A stretch of DNA of 64,000 nucleotides from positions 2,103,501 to 2,167,500 of the forward strand of contig NZ_CP150265.1 in NCBI RefSeq assembly GCF_037976325.1, in the 5' to 3' direction. This DNA comes from Paenibacillus sp. FSL K6-3182 (GTDB lineage Bacteria > Bacillota > Bacilli > Paenibacillales > Paenibacillaceae). The notes below the pieces were generated by a model. That model did not search any database, was not told where the DNA came from, and saw only the letters and a list, made by a program, of their open reading frames with translations. Of this stretch, positions 26,993 to 37,702 are shown in pieces (the first letter of the stretch is position 1; each line of letters opens with the position of its first letter). The translations under genes were made by a program, and so were the position numbers.

Positions 26993-29635
26993 ATGTCAGA
27001 AAATCAAACGACAACTGCAATGCCGACAACTTATGATCCTAAGGCAGCTGAGCAGAAATGGTACGATTACTGGATGCAGGGAAAATTTTTCGAGGCAGGC
27101 AAACGACCGGATGCACAGACGTATACGATTGTTATTCCGCCTCCTAACGTTACCGGAATGCTGCATATCGGGCATGCGTTAGATTTTACCCTACAAGATA
27201 TTTTAATTAGAACGAAGCGTATGCAAGGTTTCGACACGCTGTGGGTGCCAGGAACTGACCATGCGGGCATCGCGACGCAAACAAGAGTTGAGCAGAAGCT
27301 GCGTGAGCAAGGAATATCGCGCTACGACCTAGGTCGTGAAGCATTCCTAGAGAAAGTATGGGAGTGGAAGGATGAGTACGCAAGTACGATTCGCGATCAA
27401 TGGTCGAAGATGGGACTTTCCCTCGATTATTCGAGAGAGCGGTTCACTTTGGATGAAGGCCTCTCCAAGGCTGTACGCGAGGTTTTTGTTAAGCTGTATG
27501 ATAAGGGCTTGATCTATCGCGGCAAAAAAATCATTAACTGGGACCCTGCTGCTCGCACAGCTCTTTCAGATATTGAGGTAGAGCACAAGGAAATCAATGG
27601 TCATTTGTATCACTTGAAATACCCGCTTAAGGACGGTTCAGGCTTTATAACGGTTGCAACGACACGTCCAGAGACGATGCTCGGCGATACAGCTGTAGCG
27701 GTTCATCCAGAGGATGATCGTTACAAGCACTTGATTGGGCAAATGATCGTGCTTCCAGTCGTTGGGCGCGAAATTCCGATTATTGCAGATGAGTACGTCG
27801 ATAAGGAATTTGGTTCAGGTGCCGTAAAAATTACGCCTGCACATGATCCAAATGACTTTGAAGTTGGCGAGCGCCACAGTCTGCCGCAGATCATTGTGAT
27901 GGATGAGACAGGTACTATGAACGCTGAAGCTGGTCCTTATCAAGGTCTCGACCGTGCGGATTGCCGCAAGCAGCTCGTTAAGGATTTGCAGGAGCAAGGT
28001 GTATGCGTGGAAATCGAAGATCATGTGCATCAAGTTGGTCACAGTGAGCGCAGCGGCGCCGTTGTTGAGCCCTATTTGTCTACACAATGGTTCGTTGCAA
28101 TGAAACCTCTAGCTGAAGCTGCAATCGCAGCTCAAAAGGCTGGCAAAGGTGTCAACTTCGTACCTGAGAGATTCGAGAAAATATATTTGCACTGGATCGA
28201 GAACGTACGCGATTGGTGTATTTCTAGGCAGCTATGGTGGGGTCACCGCATACCGGCTTGGTATGATGAGACGACAGGTGAAACACATGTCTCTCGTGAG
28301 AATATGGAGGGCGATCACCTTACCCAAGATAATGACGTGCTTGATACGTGGTTCAGCTCCGCATTATGGCCGTTCTCTACACTAGGCTGGCCGGATGAAA
28401 CGAATGACCTGAAACGTTATTACCCAACGGATGTACTCGTAACGGGTTATGACATCATTTATTTCTGGGTATCCCGAATGATCTTCACAGCTCTTGAGTT
28501 TACAGAGCAATCTCCGTTCAAGGATGTGCTGATGCACGGACTTGTTCGTGACTCCGAAGGACAAAAGATGTCCAAGTCGAAGGGCAATGGTGTCGATCCG
28601 CTTGAGGTTATCGAGAAATATGGTGCAGATGCTATGCGTTATATGATCTCGACAAGCAGCACGCCAGGACAGGATTTGCGTTTCCGGTGGGAGAAGGTTG
28701 AGCAATCGCGCAACTTTGCGAACAAGATTTGGAATGCATCACGCTTCGCGCTGATGAATCTTGAAGGGGTTGAAGCAGCTGATATTGATATCACTGTTAA
28801 TCTCGGAACAGCGGATCGCTGGATTTTGCATCGCCTGAATGAAACGGTTCGTGATGTAACTCGATTAATTGACAGCTATGAGTTCGGTGAAACTGGACGT
28901 CTATTGTATAATTTCATTTGGGATGATCTTTGCGACTGGTACATTGAATTCGCTAAGCTTAGCCTTTACAGCACGGATGAAGCAGCTAAAAAAGCTACGC
29001 AATCGGTACTTGCTTATGTGCTAGACCGTACGCAGCGTCTTATTCACCCGTTCATGCCATATATCAGCGAAGAGATTTGGCAGCATCTGCCTCATGTTGG
29101 CGATACGATCACTTTGGCAGAATGGCCGGTTTATGATACTGCGCTTGAAGCGCCGGACGCTGTGAAAGAGATGGAGCTCCTGATGGAGATGATCCGTTCA
29201 GTGCGCAATATCCGAGCAGAAGTAAATGTTCCGATGAGCAAAAAGATTGAAATGCTAATTAAGCCTGCTAGCGAGGCTGAAGCTGCTATTATGTCCCGCA
29301 ACGAAGAATTTATTAAACGTTTCTGCGGTACGTCAAGTTTGGAGACTGGCCTGCACATTAGTGCGCCGGACAAAGCAATGACTGCGATTTTAACTGGTGT
29401 TGAGATTTATTTGCCGCTTGCCGGCTTAATCGATATTGCTCAGGAAATTGCTCGTTTAGAGAAGGAACATCAGCATTTGAATACCGAGGTAGAGCGGATT
29501 GAGAAGAAGCTCAGCAATGAAGGCTTTGTGGCAAAAGCGCCAGCTAAGGTTATCGATGAAGAACGCGCCAAAATGAACGATTATGCAGACAAACGCGACA
29601 AGGTACTAGCTAGAATTGCGGAATTGCGCGGATAA
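26993..29635 (+). CDS. valS: Valyl-tRNA synthetase
   Basis: A class Ia synthetase of 880 residues. It has HIGH at residues 58-61 and KMSKS beginning at Lys525 in [10 protein letters not shown]. The CP1 editing domain, which clears mischarged threonine, lies between ([19 protein letters not shown]). An anticodon-binding domain and a C-terminal coiled coil (about the last 60 residues, typical of ValRS) follow. The start is ATG 26993, 8 bases after GGAGG; an in-frame ATG at 26978 overlaps that site. It is controlled by the T-box upstream. folC follows after 29 bases. Confidence 0.98.
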   Translation: MSENQTTTAMPTTYDPKAAEQKWYDYWMQGKFFEAGKRPDAQTYTIVIPPPNVTGMLHIGHALDFTLQDILIRTKRMQGFDTLWVPGTDHAGIATQTRVEQKLREQGISRYDLGREAFLEKVWEWKDEYASTIRDQWSKMGLSLDYSRERFTLDEGLSKAVREVFVKLYDKGLIYRGKKIINWDPAARTALSDIEVEHKEINGHLYHLKYPLKDGSGFITVATTRPETMLGDTAVAVHPEDDRYKHLIGQMIVLPVVGREIPIIADEYVDKEFGSGAVKITPAHDPNDFEVGERHSLPQIIVMDETGTMNAEAGPYQGLDRADCRKQLVKDLQEQGVCVEIEDHVHQVGHSERSGAVVEPYLSTQWFVAMKPLAEAAIAAQKAGKGVNFVPERFEKIYLHWIENVRDWCISRQLWWGHRIPAWYDETTGETHVSRENMEGDHLTQDNDVLDTWFSSALWPFSTLGWPDETNDLKRYYPTDVLVTGYDIIYFWVSRMIFTALEFTEQSPFKDVLMHGLVRDSEGQKMSKSKGNGVDPLEVIEKYGADAMRYMISTSSTPGQDLRFRWEKVEQSRNFANKIWNASRFALMNLEGVEAADIDITVNLGTADRWILHRLNETVRDVTRLIDSYEFGETGRLLYNFIWDDLCDWYIEFAKLSLYSTDEAAKKATQSVLAYVLDRTQRLIHPFMPYISEEIWQHLPHVGDTITLAEWPVYDTALEAPDAVKEMELLMEMIRSVRNIRAEVNVPMSKKIEMLIKPASEAEAAIMSRNEEFIKRFCGTSSLETGLHISAPDKAMTAILTGVEIYLPLAGLIDIAQEIARLEKEHQHLNTEVERIEKKLSNEGFVAKAPAKVIDEERAKMNDYADKRDKVLARIAELRG

Positions 29636-29664
29636 CGCTGCAAAACGGAAGAAGGACGATTAGT

Positions 29665-31050
29665 ATGGCAGAACAACAAATAGAGCAGCGGCCTGCAGGG
29701 CCGCTGCAATCCTACCGGGAAGCGGTAGATTGGATTACTGGGCTAATTCCATTCGGTATTCGTCCAGGTCTTGATCGGATCGAGCAATTGATGGAACGGC
29801 TGGATAATCCGCATCGCAGATTAAAGTTTATCCACATTGCCGGGACAAATGGGAAAGGGTCTACTTGTGCATATTTGACGAGTGTTTTGCTGCGCGGCGG
29901 ATATGATGTAGGCACATTTACATCGCCATATATAACGAAGTTTACGAATCGTTTTCAATATAACGGTATCGATATCGAAGAAGAGACGCTGCTTAGACTT
30001 GCCAACGAGCTAAAACCTCATGTTGATGAGCTTGCTCAGACAGAACTAGGCTCGCCTACGATGTTTGAAGTATCAACAGCGCTGGCTATTCTTTTTTATG
30101 CGAAGGTCACTTATCCCGATTATGTCGTGTGGGAGACTGGACTTGGCGGCAGGCTTGATGTGACGAATATCGTTCAACCGGTTGTTTCCGTCATTACGAA
30201 TATTGGCCATGACCATATGGATAAACTCGGTGATACGATTGCTGCAGTTGCGAGTGAAAAAGCTGGCATTATTAAAGCAGGAATACCGGTTATTAGTGCG
30301 GTTACTCAGCCAGAGGCAATTGAGGTTATTAAGCAAGCAGCTGAAGGCAAAAAAAGCACGCTTTATTTGTTAGGTGAACAGTTCCACGAAACGGCAATCT
30401 CGGTTCGCGAGAATGAGCAAACTTTCCGCTTCGACAATCTATTCCGCAGCATCGAGCCGTTGACAATCACGCTAAATGGTGCCCATCAACGGACGAATGC
30501 AGCGGTTGCTGTCATGACGCTTGAGATACTTCGCCAATATAATGCACTAGTCATCGAAGATGATGTACTGGCGGAAGGGCTTCAAAAGGCTGCGTGGCCG
30601 GGACGACTTGAGATGGTTTCTGATCAGCCTCGTATTTTGGTCGATGGCGCACATAATCCAGAAGGTGCAGAGTCACTCGTGGACGCTTTAAAAAACACTT
30701 ACAAATATGATAGGTTACATCTTATGATGGGTATGCTGGAGAATAAGAATCATCAGGATGTTCTTAAGCATATACTACCAATAGTGGATACGCTTATTGT
30801 GACCGAGCCTGACTATCGAATGAAAAAAGATGCCTCTGCTTTGGCTGATTTGGTACGTGAAATGCGTCAGCAACAGCCAGATCAGTACGCTTTCGAGCTT
30901 GTAGTGGAATCAAACTGGCAAGCAGCATTACAAAAACTACAACAGTTAACCGGGGAAACAGACCTTGGAGTCGTGACAGGCACGCTATATTTAATTGCTG
31001 ACGTTCGCTCCCGCATTTTGTATGACTCGGATTCTGAAAAAGGTTGGTGA
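29665..31050 (+). CDS. folC: Folylpolyglutamate synthase / dihydrofolate synthase
   Basis: FolC adds glutamate to dihydropteroate and extends the polyglutamate tail of folates. The Mur-ligase fold is shown by the P-loop [15 protein letters not shown] near residue 57, [12 protein letters not shown], and [25 protein letters not shown] marks the C-terminal domain. Length is 461 residues. The order valS-folC is that of B. subtilis. Its stop lies 7 bases before the chosen murC start. Confidence 0.97.
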   Translation: MAEQQIEQRPAGPLQSYREAVDWITGLIPFGIRPGLDRIEQLMERLDNPHRRLKFIHIAGTNGKGSTCAYLTSVLLRGGYDVGTFTSPYITKFTNRFQYNGIDIEEETLLRLANELKPHVDELAQTELGSPTMFEVSTALAILFYAKVTYPDYVVWETGLGGRLDVTNIVQPVVSVITNIGHDHMDKLGDTIAAVASEKAGIIKAGIPVISAVTQPEAIEVIKQAAEGKKSTLYLLGEQFHETAISVRENEQTFRFDNLFRSIEPLTITLNGAHQRTNAAVAVMTLEILRQYNALVIEDDVLAEGLQKAAWPGRLEMVSDQPRILVDGAHNPEGAESLVDALKNTYKYDRLHLMMGMLENKNHQDVLKHILPIVDTLIVTEPDYRMKKDASALADLVREMRQQQPDQYAFELVVESNWQAALQKLQQLTGETDLGVVTGTLYLIADVRSRILYDSDSEKGW

Positions 31051-31057
31051 ACCGTCT

Positions 31058-32452
31058 TTGAATACGGCAGAACACGTTCATTTCATCGGAATCGGCGGTT
31101 ACGGAATGAGTGCCATTGCCCGCGTTATGCTGGAAATGGGCTATAAGGTGACCGGGTCCGATGTCGCACGTCAAGAATTAACAGAGAAGCTTGCAGCAAA
31201 TGGTGCCAGCATTTATATCGGTCATCAGCCCGAGCATGTGAATGGAGCGGACTTGGTCGTATACTCTACGGCACTTTCCAAAGATAATGTTGAACGGAAA
31301 GCAGCTGAAGAGCTCAACATCCCAGTTTTGCATCGATCGCAAATGCTGGCTAGATTGATGAACGCAGGCAAAGGAATCGCAGTAGCCGGCGCACATGGCA
31401 AGACGACGACCTCTTCAATGATCGCGCTTGTTATGGAATCTTGCGGTGCGGATCCAACCTATATTATCGGTGGCGAAATCGTTAATGTAGGTACAAACGC
31501 AAAAGCGGGCAAAGGTGAATACGTCGTAGCGGAAGCGGACGAGAGTGATGGTTCATTCCTTCATTATCACCCTACGCTTGCTATCGTGACGAATATTGAG
31601 CCGGATCATCTTGAAAATTATGATGGCGATTTCGGCAAGCTGAAGGCTGCTTATGTGCAGTTTTTGCAGCAGGTGAAAGCGGACGGCAAGGCGATTGTAT
31701 GCGCGGATGACGAGACGGTTAACGAATTGATACCGCAAGTATATCAAGGCAATATGAACTCATCGCAGCTAGTGACTTATGGCATTGACGGCGATGCAGA
31801 CTATAAAGCTCAAAATGTTGTACTTGGAGACCGGAAGGTAACCTTTACAATGACGCATAAAGGGGCATTGCTTGGAGATGTGGAGCTGTCTGTTCCAGGC
31901 CTTCATAATGTGTACAATGCAATGGCTACTGTTATTACTTGTCTCGAAGCAGGCTTGTCCTTTGACAAAATTGCTGTTGCGATTCAATCATTTAGAGGCG
32001 CGAAACGCCGCTTCCAGGTGCTTGGGGAAGTTAATGATATTTTGGTCATTGATGACTATGCGCATCATCCAACGGAGATCAGAGCGACAATCAGCGCTGC
32101 AAAAGCAACAGGTAAGCGTATTATTGCCGTGTTTCAACCACAGCGTTATACGCGGACGTTTTTCTTATTCGAGCAATTCAGCCGCGCATTCCCAGAGGCC
32201 GATGAGGTAATTATTACCGACATCTACTCGCCGGCAGGCGAACTGCAAATCGAAGGAGTAACATCCCGCAAGCTGGTAGAGCTGATCAAAAGCAACAGCA
32301 ACGCGAACTCCGAGTATATTCCAACCAAAGAAGAAGTGCTTGCATATTTGACTGAGCGGGTCGCACCAGGCGATCTTGTTATCACCATGGGAGCAGGCGA
32401 CATTTGGAAGGTAGCGGATTCGTTAGCGAAATCGTTAAAATCAAACCAATAA
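31058..32452 (+). CDS. murC: UDP-N-acetylmuramate-L-alanine ligase
   Basis: MurC adds L-Ala to UDP-MurNAc in peptidoglycan synthesis. The N-terminal Rossmann part carries [14 protein letters not shown]. The ATP P-loop is [11 protein letters not shown] near residue 112. [10 protein letters not shown] and [10 protein letters not shown] are also family signatures. Start choice: TTG at 31058, just after the folC stop and behind AAAGGTTGGTG, gives 464 residues beginning at the Rossmann strand. An upstream TTG and an ATG at 31022 are in frame but lie inside folC without a site. Placement beside folC differs from B. subtilis, where murC lies elsewhere. Confidence 0.95.
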   Translation: MNTAEHVHFIGIGGYGMSAIARVMLEMGYKVTGSDVARQELTEKLAANGASIYIGHQPEHVNGADLVVYSTALSKDNVERKAAEELNIPVLHRSQMLARLMNAGKGIAVAGAHGKTTTSSMIALVMESCGADPTYIIGGEIVNVGTNAKAGKGEYVVAEADESDGSFLHYHPTLAIVTNIEPDHLENYDGDFGKLKAAYVQFLQQVKADGKAIVCADDETVNELIPQVYQGNMNSSQLVTYGIDGDADYKAQNVVLGDRKVTFTMTHKGALLGDVELSVPGLHNVYNAMATVITCLEAGLSFDKIAVAIQSFRGAKRRFQVLGEVNDILVIDDYAHHPTEIRATISAAKATGKRIIAVFQPQRYTRTFFLFEQFSRAFPEADEVIITDIYSPAGELQIEGVTSRKLVELIKSNSNANSEYIPTKEEVLAYLTERVAPGDLVITMGAGDIWKVADSLAKSLKSNQ

Positions 32453-32459
32453 GCAGCTA

Positions 32460-32498
32460 ATGCCCGGGATTCCATATCGGAATCACCGGGCATTTTGT
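32460..32498 (+). terminator. Terminator after murC
   Basis: ATGCCCGG and CCGGGCAT close a stem with an inner ATTCC/GGAAT pair, followed by TTTT. Confidence 0.8.
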
Positions 32499-32896
32499 AT
32501 AAGCACGGGACTTTTCGTAAAAAAGGCTCTAAATAAGCCCACATAAAATTAACTTCAATACTCGATGTAGGTAAATCCCACTAGCCCAACTCACTGTCCC
32601 CCAATTCAATGGCTTGTACTCACTACCTAATAAACCTCTCACTCTTTACCTCACTCACTCATTCACTGATCTCATCAACCCACTTAAACTAGCACTAGCT
32701 AAATATCCTCATAATCCAACAACCCCAATAACCTCTGCTTTAAGAAGCCTCCACAGCCTTCCAACGGGACGGAGTGCACTAAACCTCATAATCTACAATC
32801 AAAATTTACGGACCCTTAATAATCCGTTTACGGGTCTCAGAATACGCATCAAAGTTTTAAGAAGCGCCGAGCGTGTCCCAGCGGGACAGACTTTTG

Positions 32897-32973
32897 TTAG
32901 TCCAATTGCTAGTTTTAGGGGTTACTGCAAGGTTTGTAGAAGCTTCCAGCGGGTCCAAGTAGGGACGAAGCTC
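32897..32973 (+). repeat. Repeat copy A (TTAGTCCAATTGC...AGCTTCCAGCGGGTCC)
   Basis: About 77 bases matching 33018-33093 with scattered changes. Shared core: GCAAGGTTTGTAGAAGCTTC then CAGCGGGTCC and GGGAC-AAGC. A shorter diverged relative lies at 32855-32895 (AAGAAGCGCC...CAGCGGGACAGA) and perhaps another at 32739-32774. Confidence 0.8.
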
Positions 32974-33017
32974 TCTCAAAGTGACATGTGCTTATATACG
33001 CCAGTTCCAAGCTTTTT

Positions 33018-33093
33018 TTAGTCCAATTGCGAGTCTTAGAGGACGCAGCAAGGTTTGTAGAAGCTTCCAGCGGGTCCCGGAGGGACAAAGCGC
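33018..33093 (+). repeat. Repeat copy B of the same element
   Basis: Second copy, 121 bases downstream of the first. It contains GTCCcggaGGAC, a small hairpin, where copy A has a diverged loop. Confidence 0.8.
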
Positions 33094-33177
33094 TCCAACG
33101 CCGCATGAACTGTTGGACGCCGGATGTGGTTGTACGTTAGTTGAGTTGCGGGTGTCCAGAGGGTGCAACCCTTGGGG

Positions 33178-33197
33178 CCCTCCCTTGGAAGGGAGGG
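33178..33197. other. Perfect GC-rich palindrome
   Basis: CCCTCCCTT, GG, AAGGGAGGG: a 9-bp perfect stem without a T tract. It is not an obvious terminator. Confidence 0.6.
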
Positions 33198-33231
33198 TTT
33201 GGGTGGGTTCGAAAATTATTTAATCTTTAAT

Positions 33232-33299
33232 TTTGAAATTGAAGTATGAATTGTAATCTCTTTAGATTTGAAATTGAAGTATGAATTGTAATCTCTTTA
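33232..33299 (+). repeat. Two 33-bp direct repeats
   Basis: The block TTTGAAATTGAAGTATGAAT followed by TGTAATCTCTTTA occurs at 33232-33264 and again, identical, at 33267-33299, two bases apart. Confidence 0.9.
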
Positions 33300-33407
33300 A
33301 TTTAAAACCTTTGAAGGCTTGGTAGACAACCCTCTAAGGGCATGGGTCTAAATCTCTCAAATGTCTCATAGATTAATACTAGATGAAAGGGACAAGGAGT
33401 GGATGAA

Positions 33408-34829
33408 ATGACTCAGAAAAACCGTATTACTTATCGTTTTGACCGTAATGGGAATGGACAGTCCGTTAACGAAGAAAGCCGCAGCAATGATAATCAACAA
33501 GAGGCTCTCGATCATAAAGCAGCATTACCCAACAACTCTAATAATAATGCGAATAAAATGATTTCCAAGAAAGTTGTTCCTCTATATCCATCTACAGAGA
33601 AGCATTCCGTCAGCGAAGTGAGTCCATGGAACAGTCCGTTCCAAGAGGATATTAGCGCATTGGAGCAGCTTATTAGAGATGCTGATTCGAAGCCAGTATC
33701 CACTCCAAAACAGGCTCAGCCCAATCCTCCAAAAGAGAAGAAAAAAACGATAAAACCAACTATTATTGATGATCCCTATGAGCAGCCTGAGGATCTACAG
33801 ACACATGAGGAAAGGTATTCAGATAGGGAATATATGCAGGAGCCGATTCAAGCGTATGAGGAAGAGTTCGTTGATGACGAAATCAGTATAAAAAGAGTGA
33901 ACTATGCGCGAGCGAAACGTAAGGCGGGAGCGCCATCATGGTTTAATGTATTTTTGTCAGTGACGGCTGCGCTTGCTACTGGAGCGCTGTTTGGTTATTT
34001 ATTGTTGTCATTGTTTACGGGGGCAAGCATTTGGCCGGGAGGAACTGGCAATAAGCCTGATTCAGTGCCCGTGATTGGAGATTCTGTCCAAGAAGGTACA
34101 GGTAAAGAACTGGTTGCAGGTGTAGGTGAGGAAAGCAAGGAAGCGGGAGTTGAAAATAAAAATGACCCTGCAGCAAAACCAGATCCGAATACTGCGATGG
34201 CTGCACTTAAGGGGCTGGATCGGTCTTATTATTTGCTGCAATTTGGTGTTTTCAGCAATACAGAGGGCAGGGATGCCGCAATGGCGCAATTGGCCGAGAA
34301 AGGGCTTGCTGGTGCTGCTATGACAAGTGCTGCTGATTATCGCGTATATGTTGGCATGGGTACAGATCGAAAAGGGGCTCAGGTTATTCGGAATATGATG
34401 CCGGAAATCGATCTTTATATCAAAGAAGTAAATATAGTAAATCCAGGAAAAATACCGTTTAAAGGCGATCAAAAAGCAGCACAATCTTTCTTCGATCAAA
34501 CGGCTGTAGTCGTCCAAATGTTGGATGAATTAACATTAGCCCAGCTGGAACAGCCGACCTTATCGCCGCTTGGCGATGTTGCAGCAAATTCGTGGAAAGC
34601 CGAGCATCAAACATGGACAGAAAACGCGGAAACGCTGCGAATAGGTATAGTAGATGCGGAAGGTAAGGCATATTTGGATAAAATCAATCAAGCGATGAAT
34701 GCGGCAGCAAAGACGATGGCAGAGTACGATAAAAAGCCTTCTCAAGCACAATTGTGGAAGACACAAGCGGAAGTTATGAAAGTGATCATTACGCAAAAAG
34801 AATGGTTTGAGAAGATCAGCGCATTGTAA
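33408..34829 (+). CDS. spoIIB: SpoIIB-like SPOR-domain sporulation protein
   Basis: A 473-residue bitopic protein. A long charged cytoplasmic part spans residues 1-173, with one membrane segment at about 175-205. The outer part contains a SPOR domain at about 268-340 (YYLLQFGVFSNTEGRDAAM, YRVYVGMG), which binds denuded peptidoglycan at septa. Gene order folC (murC) - this - maf - radC - mreB is that of B. subtilis spoIIB, which localises to the septum and helps engulfment begin. Sequence identity is otherwise low, so the name rests on domain and position. The start is ATG 33408 behind AAGGAG. Confidence 0.8.
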   Translation: MTQKNRITYRFDRNGNGQSVNEESRSNDNQQEALDHKAALPNNSNNNANKMISKKVVPLYPSTEKHSVSEVSPWNSPFQEDISALEQLIRDADSKPVSTPKQAQPNPPKEKKKTIKPTIIDDPYEQPEDLQTHEERYSDREYMQEPIQAYEEEFVDDEISIKRVNYARAKRKAGAPSWFNVFLSVTAALATGALFGYLLLSLFTGASIWPGGTGNKPDSVPVIGDSVQEGTGKELVAGVGEESKEAGVENKNDPAAKPDPNTAMAALKGLDRSYYLLQFGVFSNTEGRDAAMAQLAEKGLAGAAMTSAADYRVYVGMGTDRKGAQVIRNMMPEIDLYIKEVNIVNPGKIPFKGDQKAAQSFFDQTAVVVQMLDELTLAQLEQPTLSPLGDVAANSWKAEHQTWTENAETLRIGIVDAEGKAYLDKINQAMNAAAKTMAEYDKKPSQAQLWKTQAEVMKVIITQKEWFEKISAL

Positions 34830-34890
34830 ACGAATAGGTTCATGCGTATAATAGTCTTAGGTGTCATTTCATGGCGAGAGGCGTTGAAAG

Positions 34891-35133
34891 ATGAAGAAAA
34901 ACGGCTGGATTCTTCTCATTTTTATCATATTTGGATTGTTGGCTGGTGCTCTAGTAGCGCGATGGCTGACTCCAGTTCCAGGCATCTCTTTTTTAACGAA
35001 ACCAATCGAAACATCATGGTCACCTGCTGTCGATCTATATGTGCTCAGTTTCAACCTAACGCTTCATCTGCAATTCAGCTTGTTTAGCTTAATTGGAGCC
35101 GTAATTGCAATATGGTTATACCGCAAAATGTAG
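34891..35133 (+). CDS. Small membrane protein, DUF4321-like
   Basis: An 80-residue protein with two hydrophobic segments (about residues 5-24 and 58-77) separated by a short loop containing TPVPGISFLTKP. This layout matches DUF4321 proteins, small Bacillota membrane proteins of unknown role found near maf and mre genes. It occupies the place of comC in B. subtilis. A weak site (GAAAG) precedes the ATG. maf follows after 18 bases. Confidence 0.75.
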   Translation: MKKNGWILLIFIIFGLLAGALVARWLTPVPGISFLTKPIETSWSPAVDLYVLSFNLTLHLQFSLFSLIGAVIAIWLYRKM

Positions 35134-35151
35134 AGCAGCAGACATTGACGC

Positions 35152-35817
35152 ATGAAGGAAAGCATGAAGGAGCGCAGCATTCAATTTATGGAATATAAAA
35201 AATTACGCAACGAAGCGATTAGCCAGCTCGTACTGGCCTCTTCGTCACCGCGCCGGAAGGAACTGGTCGCATCGCTGGACCTTTCTTTGCCGGTTTATAT
35301 TTTGTCTACTGATACGGATGAAACGATTGAAGCAGGCTGGTCGCCATCGGAAGTTGTAGAGCAGCTCAGCCTGCGCAAAGCAAAAGCAGCTATACCCCTG
35401 CTGCAACAAAAGCAGGAGGTACCAACGTCTTTAATTATTGGTGCGGACACCATTGTCGTGCTTGACGGAGATGTGCTTGGCAAGCCTGCTGACGACGAAG
35501 AGGCAAAGTCTATGCTTAGACGCCTTCAAGGCCGCTCCCATGAAGTGTATTCAGGAGTTGCTTGTGTTCTCTCTGCAAGCGGGGAAGCATTGGTTGCCCA
35601 TCGCAAAACGAAGGTAATGATGAAGCCGCTTAGTGAGGATCAAATTGCTAGGTACGTTGCTACCGGCGAGCCGAGGGACAAGGCGGGCTCTTATGGCATA
35701 CAAGGACTTGGAGCGACGATTGTAGAGCAAATTGACGGCTGTTATTTTAATGTCGTTGGCTTGCCGTTATCGCTTCTCTCAGACATGCTCGCTTCCTATG
35801 ACATTGCTGTTTTTTAA
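35152..35817 (+). CDS. maf: Maf-family nucleoside triphosphate pyrophosphatase
   Basis: Maf hydrolyses dTTP/UTP and modified pyrimidine nucleotides and has been linked to septum control. The catalytic signature LVLASSSPRRKEL, the ADTIVVLDGDVLGKP segment and GSYGIQGLG are all present. The start is uncertain: ATGs at 35152, 35164 and 35188 are all in frame and none has a well-spaced site. The longest (221 residues) is listed, but family members start only a few residues before LVLASS. Confidence 0.93.
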   Translation: MKESMKERSIQFMEYKKLRNEAISQLVLASSSPRRKELVASLDLSLPVYILSTDTDETIEAGWSPSEVVEQLSLRKAKAAIPLLQQKQEVPTSLIIGADTIVVLDGDVLGKPADDEEAKSMLRRLQGRSHEVYSGVACVLSASGEALVAHRKTKVMMKPLSEDQIARYVATGEPRDKAGSYGIQGLGATIVEQIDGCYFNVVGLPLSLLSDMLASYDIAVF

Positions 35818-35907
35818 AAGGTAACTTAATTGATTTCAATCGGATTTTTTTTCATGAATGTGGCAGGATATGAATAATTCATTTTTTCGAAGAGGCGGGA
35901 TTGGGAC

Positions 35908-36597
35908 ATGTTGCCGCAACCTATGATTTTGCGTGAAGTCCCCCATGAAGAACGTCCAAGAGAGCGCATGATGAAATATGGGGCAGAAGCACTTAGCCAT
36001 ACCGAATTGTTAGCCATACTGCTGCGCACAGGTACGAAGCGGCAATCCGCCGTACATTTGGCAGGAGCGGTGCTTAAGCAATGCGGCAGCCTGCGTAATT
36101 TAATGGATATGAGCATGGAACAATTAACAGCCATTCGAGGAATTGGTCCGGCAAAGGCGATTCAGCTTCGTGCTGGCATTGAACTGGGGAGAAGAATTTC
36201 CCGGAGTCAGCTTGGTGAGACGGTTATTGTGCGCAAGCCGCAGGATGCTGCGGAATATGTGATGGAAGAGCTCCGCTATTTGAAGAAGGAGCACTTCGTA
36301 TGTTTGTTTTTAAACACAAAAAACCATATTATTGCCCGCGAAACCTTATCTGTCGGTACGCTTAATGCATCGCTAGTACATCCTCGAGAAGTATTTCGTG
36401 CAGCTATTTCACGTAACAGCGCATCTATCATTTGTGTTCATAATCACCCAAGCGGCGATCCTACGCCAAGCCCAGAAGACATTGCGTTAACGGGACGTTT
36501 AGCGGAGGCTGGACAGCTAGTCGGAATAGAAGTTCTTGACCATTTGGTAATCGGTGACGGAAGATTCGTAAGTTTGAAGGAACAAGGACATATGTAA
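35908..36597 (+). CDS. radC: RadC-family JAB/MPN+ domain protein
   Basis: A 229-residue RadC. N-terminal helix-hairpin-helix (IRGIGPAKAIQLRAG near residue 75) and C-terminal MPN+ metalloprotease-like fold with HNHPSGDPTPSPED near residue 176, the zinc ligands. The biochemical role is unsettled despite the name. It lies between maf and mreB as in B. subtilis. Confidence 0.95.
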   Translation: MLPQPMILREVPHEERPRERMMKYGAEALSHTELLAILLRTGTKRQSAVHLAGAVLKQCGSLRNLMDMSMEQLTAIRGIGPAKAIQLRAGIELGRRISRSQLGETVIVRKPQDAAEYVMEELRYLKKEHFVCLFLNTKNHIIARETLSVGTLNASLVHPREVFRAAISRNSASIICVHNHPSGDPTPSPEDIALTGRLAEAGQLVGIEVLDHLVIGDGRFVSLKEQGHM

Positions 36598-36636
36598 TAT
36601 AATAAAGTGATGTGGCAATTAGAAGGGAGCAAGAAC

Positions 36637-37665
36637 ATGTTTGGTGGTTTTTCGAAAGATTTGGGTATTGATTTAGGAACAGCGAATACGTTGGTATTCG
36701 TCAAGGGAAAAGGAATTGTGGTAAGGGAGCCTTCCGTGGTGGCCCTTCGTACAGATACAAAAACAATTGAAGCAGTAGGCGAGCAAGCCAAAAAAATGAT
36801 CGGTAGAACGCCTGGCAACATTCGTGCTGTTCGTCCAATGAAAGATGGCGTTATCGCTGATTTTGAAACAACTGCTACGATGATTAAATATTTTATTCGC
36901 CAAGCCCAAAAACAGCGTTCTTTATTTCCTCGTCATCCAAACGTTATGGTTTGTGTGCCGTCAGGCATTACAGCGGTTGAGAAACGCGCAGTTGAGGATG
37001 CGACTAAGCAAGCCGGAGCTCGTGAGGCCTATACGATTGAAGAACCATTCGCAGCAGCGATTGGCGCTGATTTGCCTGTATGGGAGCCGACAGGCAGCAT
37101 GGTAGTTGATATTGGCGGAGGTACAACAGAGGTTGCTGTTATTTCATTAGGCGGAATCGTTACGGCGAGATCCATTCGTGTAGCTGGTGACGAGATGGAT
37201 GAAGCGGTTATTCAATATATTAAAAGACAATACAATCTCATGATCGGGGAACGTACATCCGAGCAGCTGAAGATGGAAATTGGTTCAGCACTTCCACTGG
37301 ATCGTCCAGAAACGATTGAAATTCGTGGACGCGATCTCGTATCGGGATTGCCTAAAACACTAGCGATTACATCTGATGAGATTACAGAAGCATTAGCAGA
37401 TACCGTTAATGCCATTGTTGACGCGGTGAAAGTAACGCTGGAGAAATGCCCGCCGGAGTTGTCTGCGGACATTATGGATCGCGGTATCGTACTCACAGGC
37501 GGCGGCGCCTTGCTGCGCAATCTGGACAAGCTGCTTCAAAGAGAGACAGGCATGCCTGTTATTGTTGCCGACAATCCGCTTGATTGTGTTGCGATCGGTA
37601 CTGGCCGCTCGCTCGATAATATTCATTTATTTAAAGCAAGAAGCTCATCTCGTTCGAGACGCTAA
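36637..37665 (+). CDS. mreB: Rod shape-determining protein MreB
   Basis: Bacterial actin that organises lateral wall synthesis. The 342 residues have the phosphate-1 loop [14 protein letters not shown], phosphate-2 [14 protein letters not shown] and the adenosine motif [12 protein letters not shown]. The start is ATG 36637 after AGAAGGGAG; an in-frame ATG 30 bases earlier precedes that site. First gene of the mreBCD-minCD-rodA run. Confidence 0.98.
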   Translation: MFGGFSKDLGIDLGTANTLVFVKGKGIVVREPSVVALRTDTKTIEAVGEQAKKMIGRTPGNIRAVRPMKDGVIADFETTATMIKYFIRQAQKQRSLFPRHPNVMVCVPSGITAVEKRAVEDATKQAGAREAYTIEEPFAAAIGADLPVWEPTGSMVVDIGGGTTEVAVISLGGIVTARSIRVAGDEMDEAVIQYIKRQYNLMIGERTSEQLKMEIGSALPLDRPETIEIRGRDLVSGLPKTLAITSDEITEALADTVNAIVDAVKVTLEKCPPELSADIMDRGIVLTGGGALLRNLDKLLQRETGMPVIVADNPLDCVAIGTGRSLDNIHLFKARSSSRSRR

Positions 37666-37702
37666 GTTAGGTCCGATGGGGAAACGGATATGAAATGGGC
37701 AG

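Larger units (their letters stand above)
32499..33390. other. Gene-free region with unusual composition and repeats
   Basis: Nearly 900 bases with no credible gene. From 32581 to 32740 only 9 of 160 bases are G, while C and CTCACT-like words abound. Then come copies of a repeat centred on GTAGAAGCTTCCAGCGGGTCC. A perfect GC-rich hairpin is at 33178-33197. Two 33-bp direct repeats lie at 33232-33299. Open frames here have no ribosome binding sites and cross the repeats. Confidence 0.7.

Noticed and set aside
32614..33021. Open frame of 135 codons in the murC-spoIIB gap
   Set aside because: No ribosome binding site, skewed composition and it crosses repeat copies; no sign of a real protein.
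32981..33223. Open frame of 80 codons in the same gap
   Set aside because: Overlaps repeat copy B and a GC-rich palindrome; peptide similar to the neighbouring spurious frame because of the repeat.
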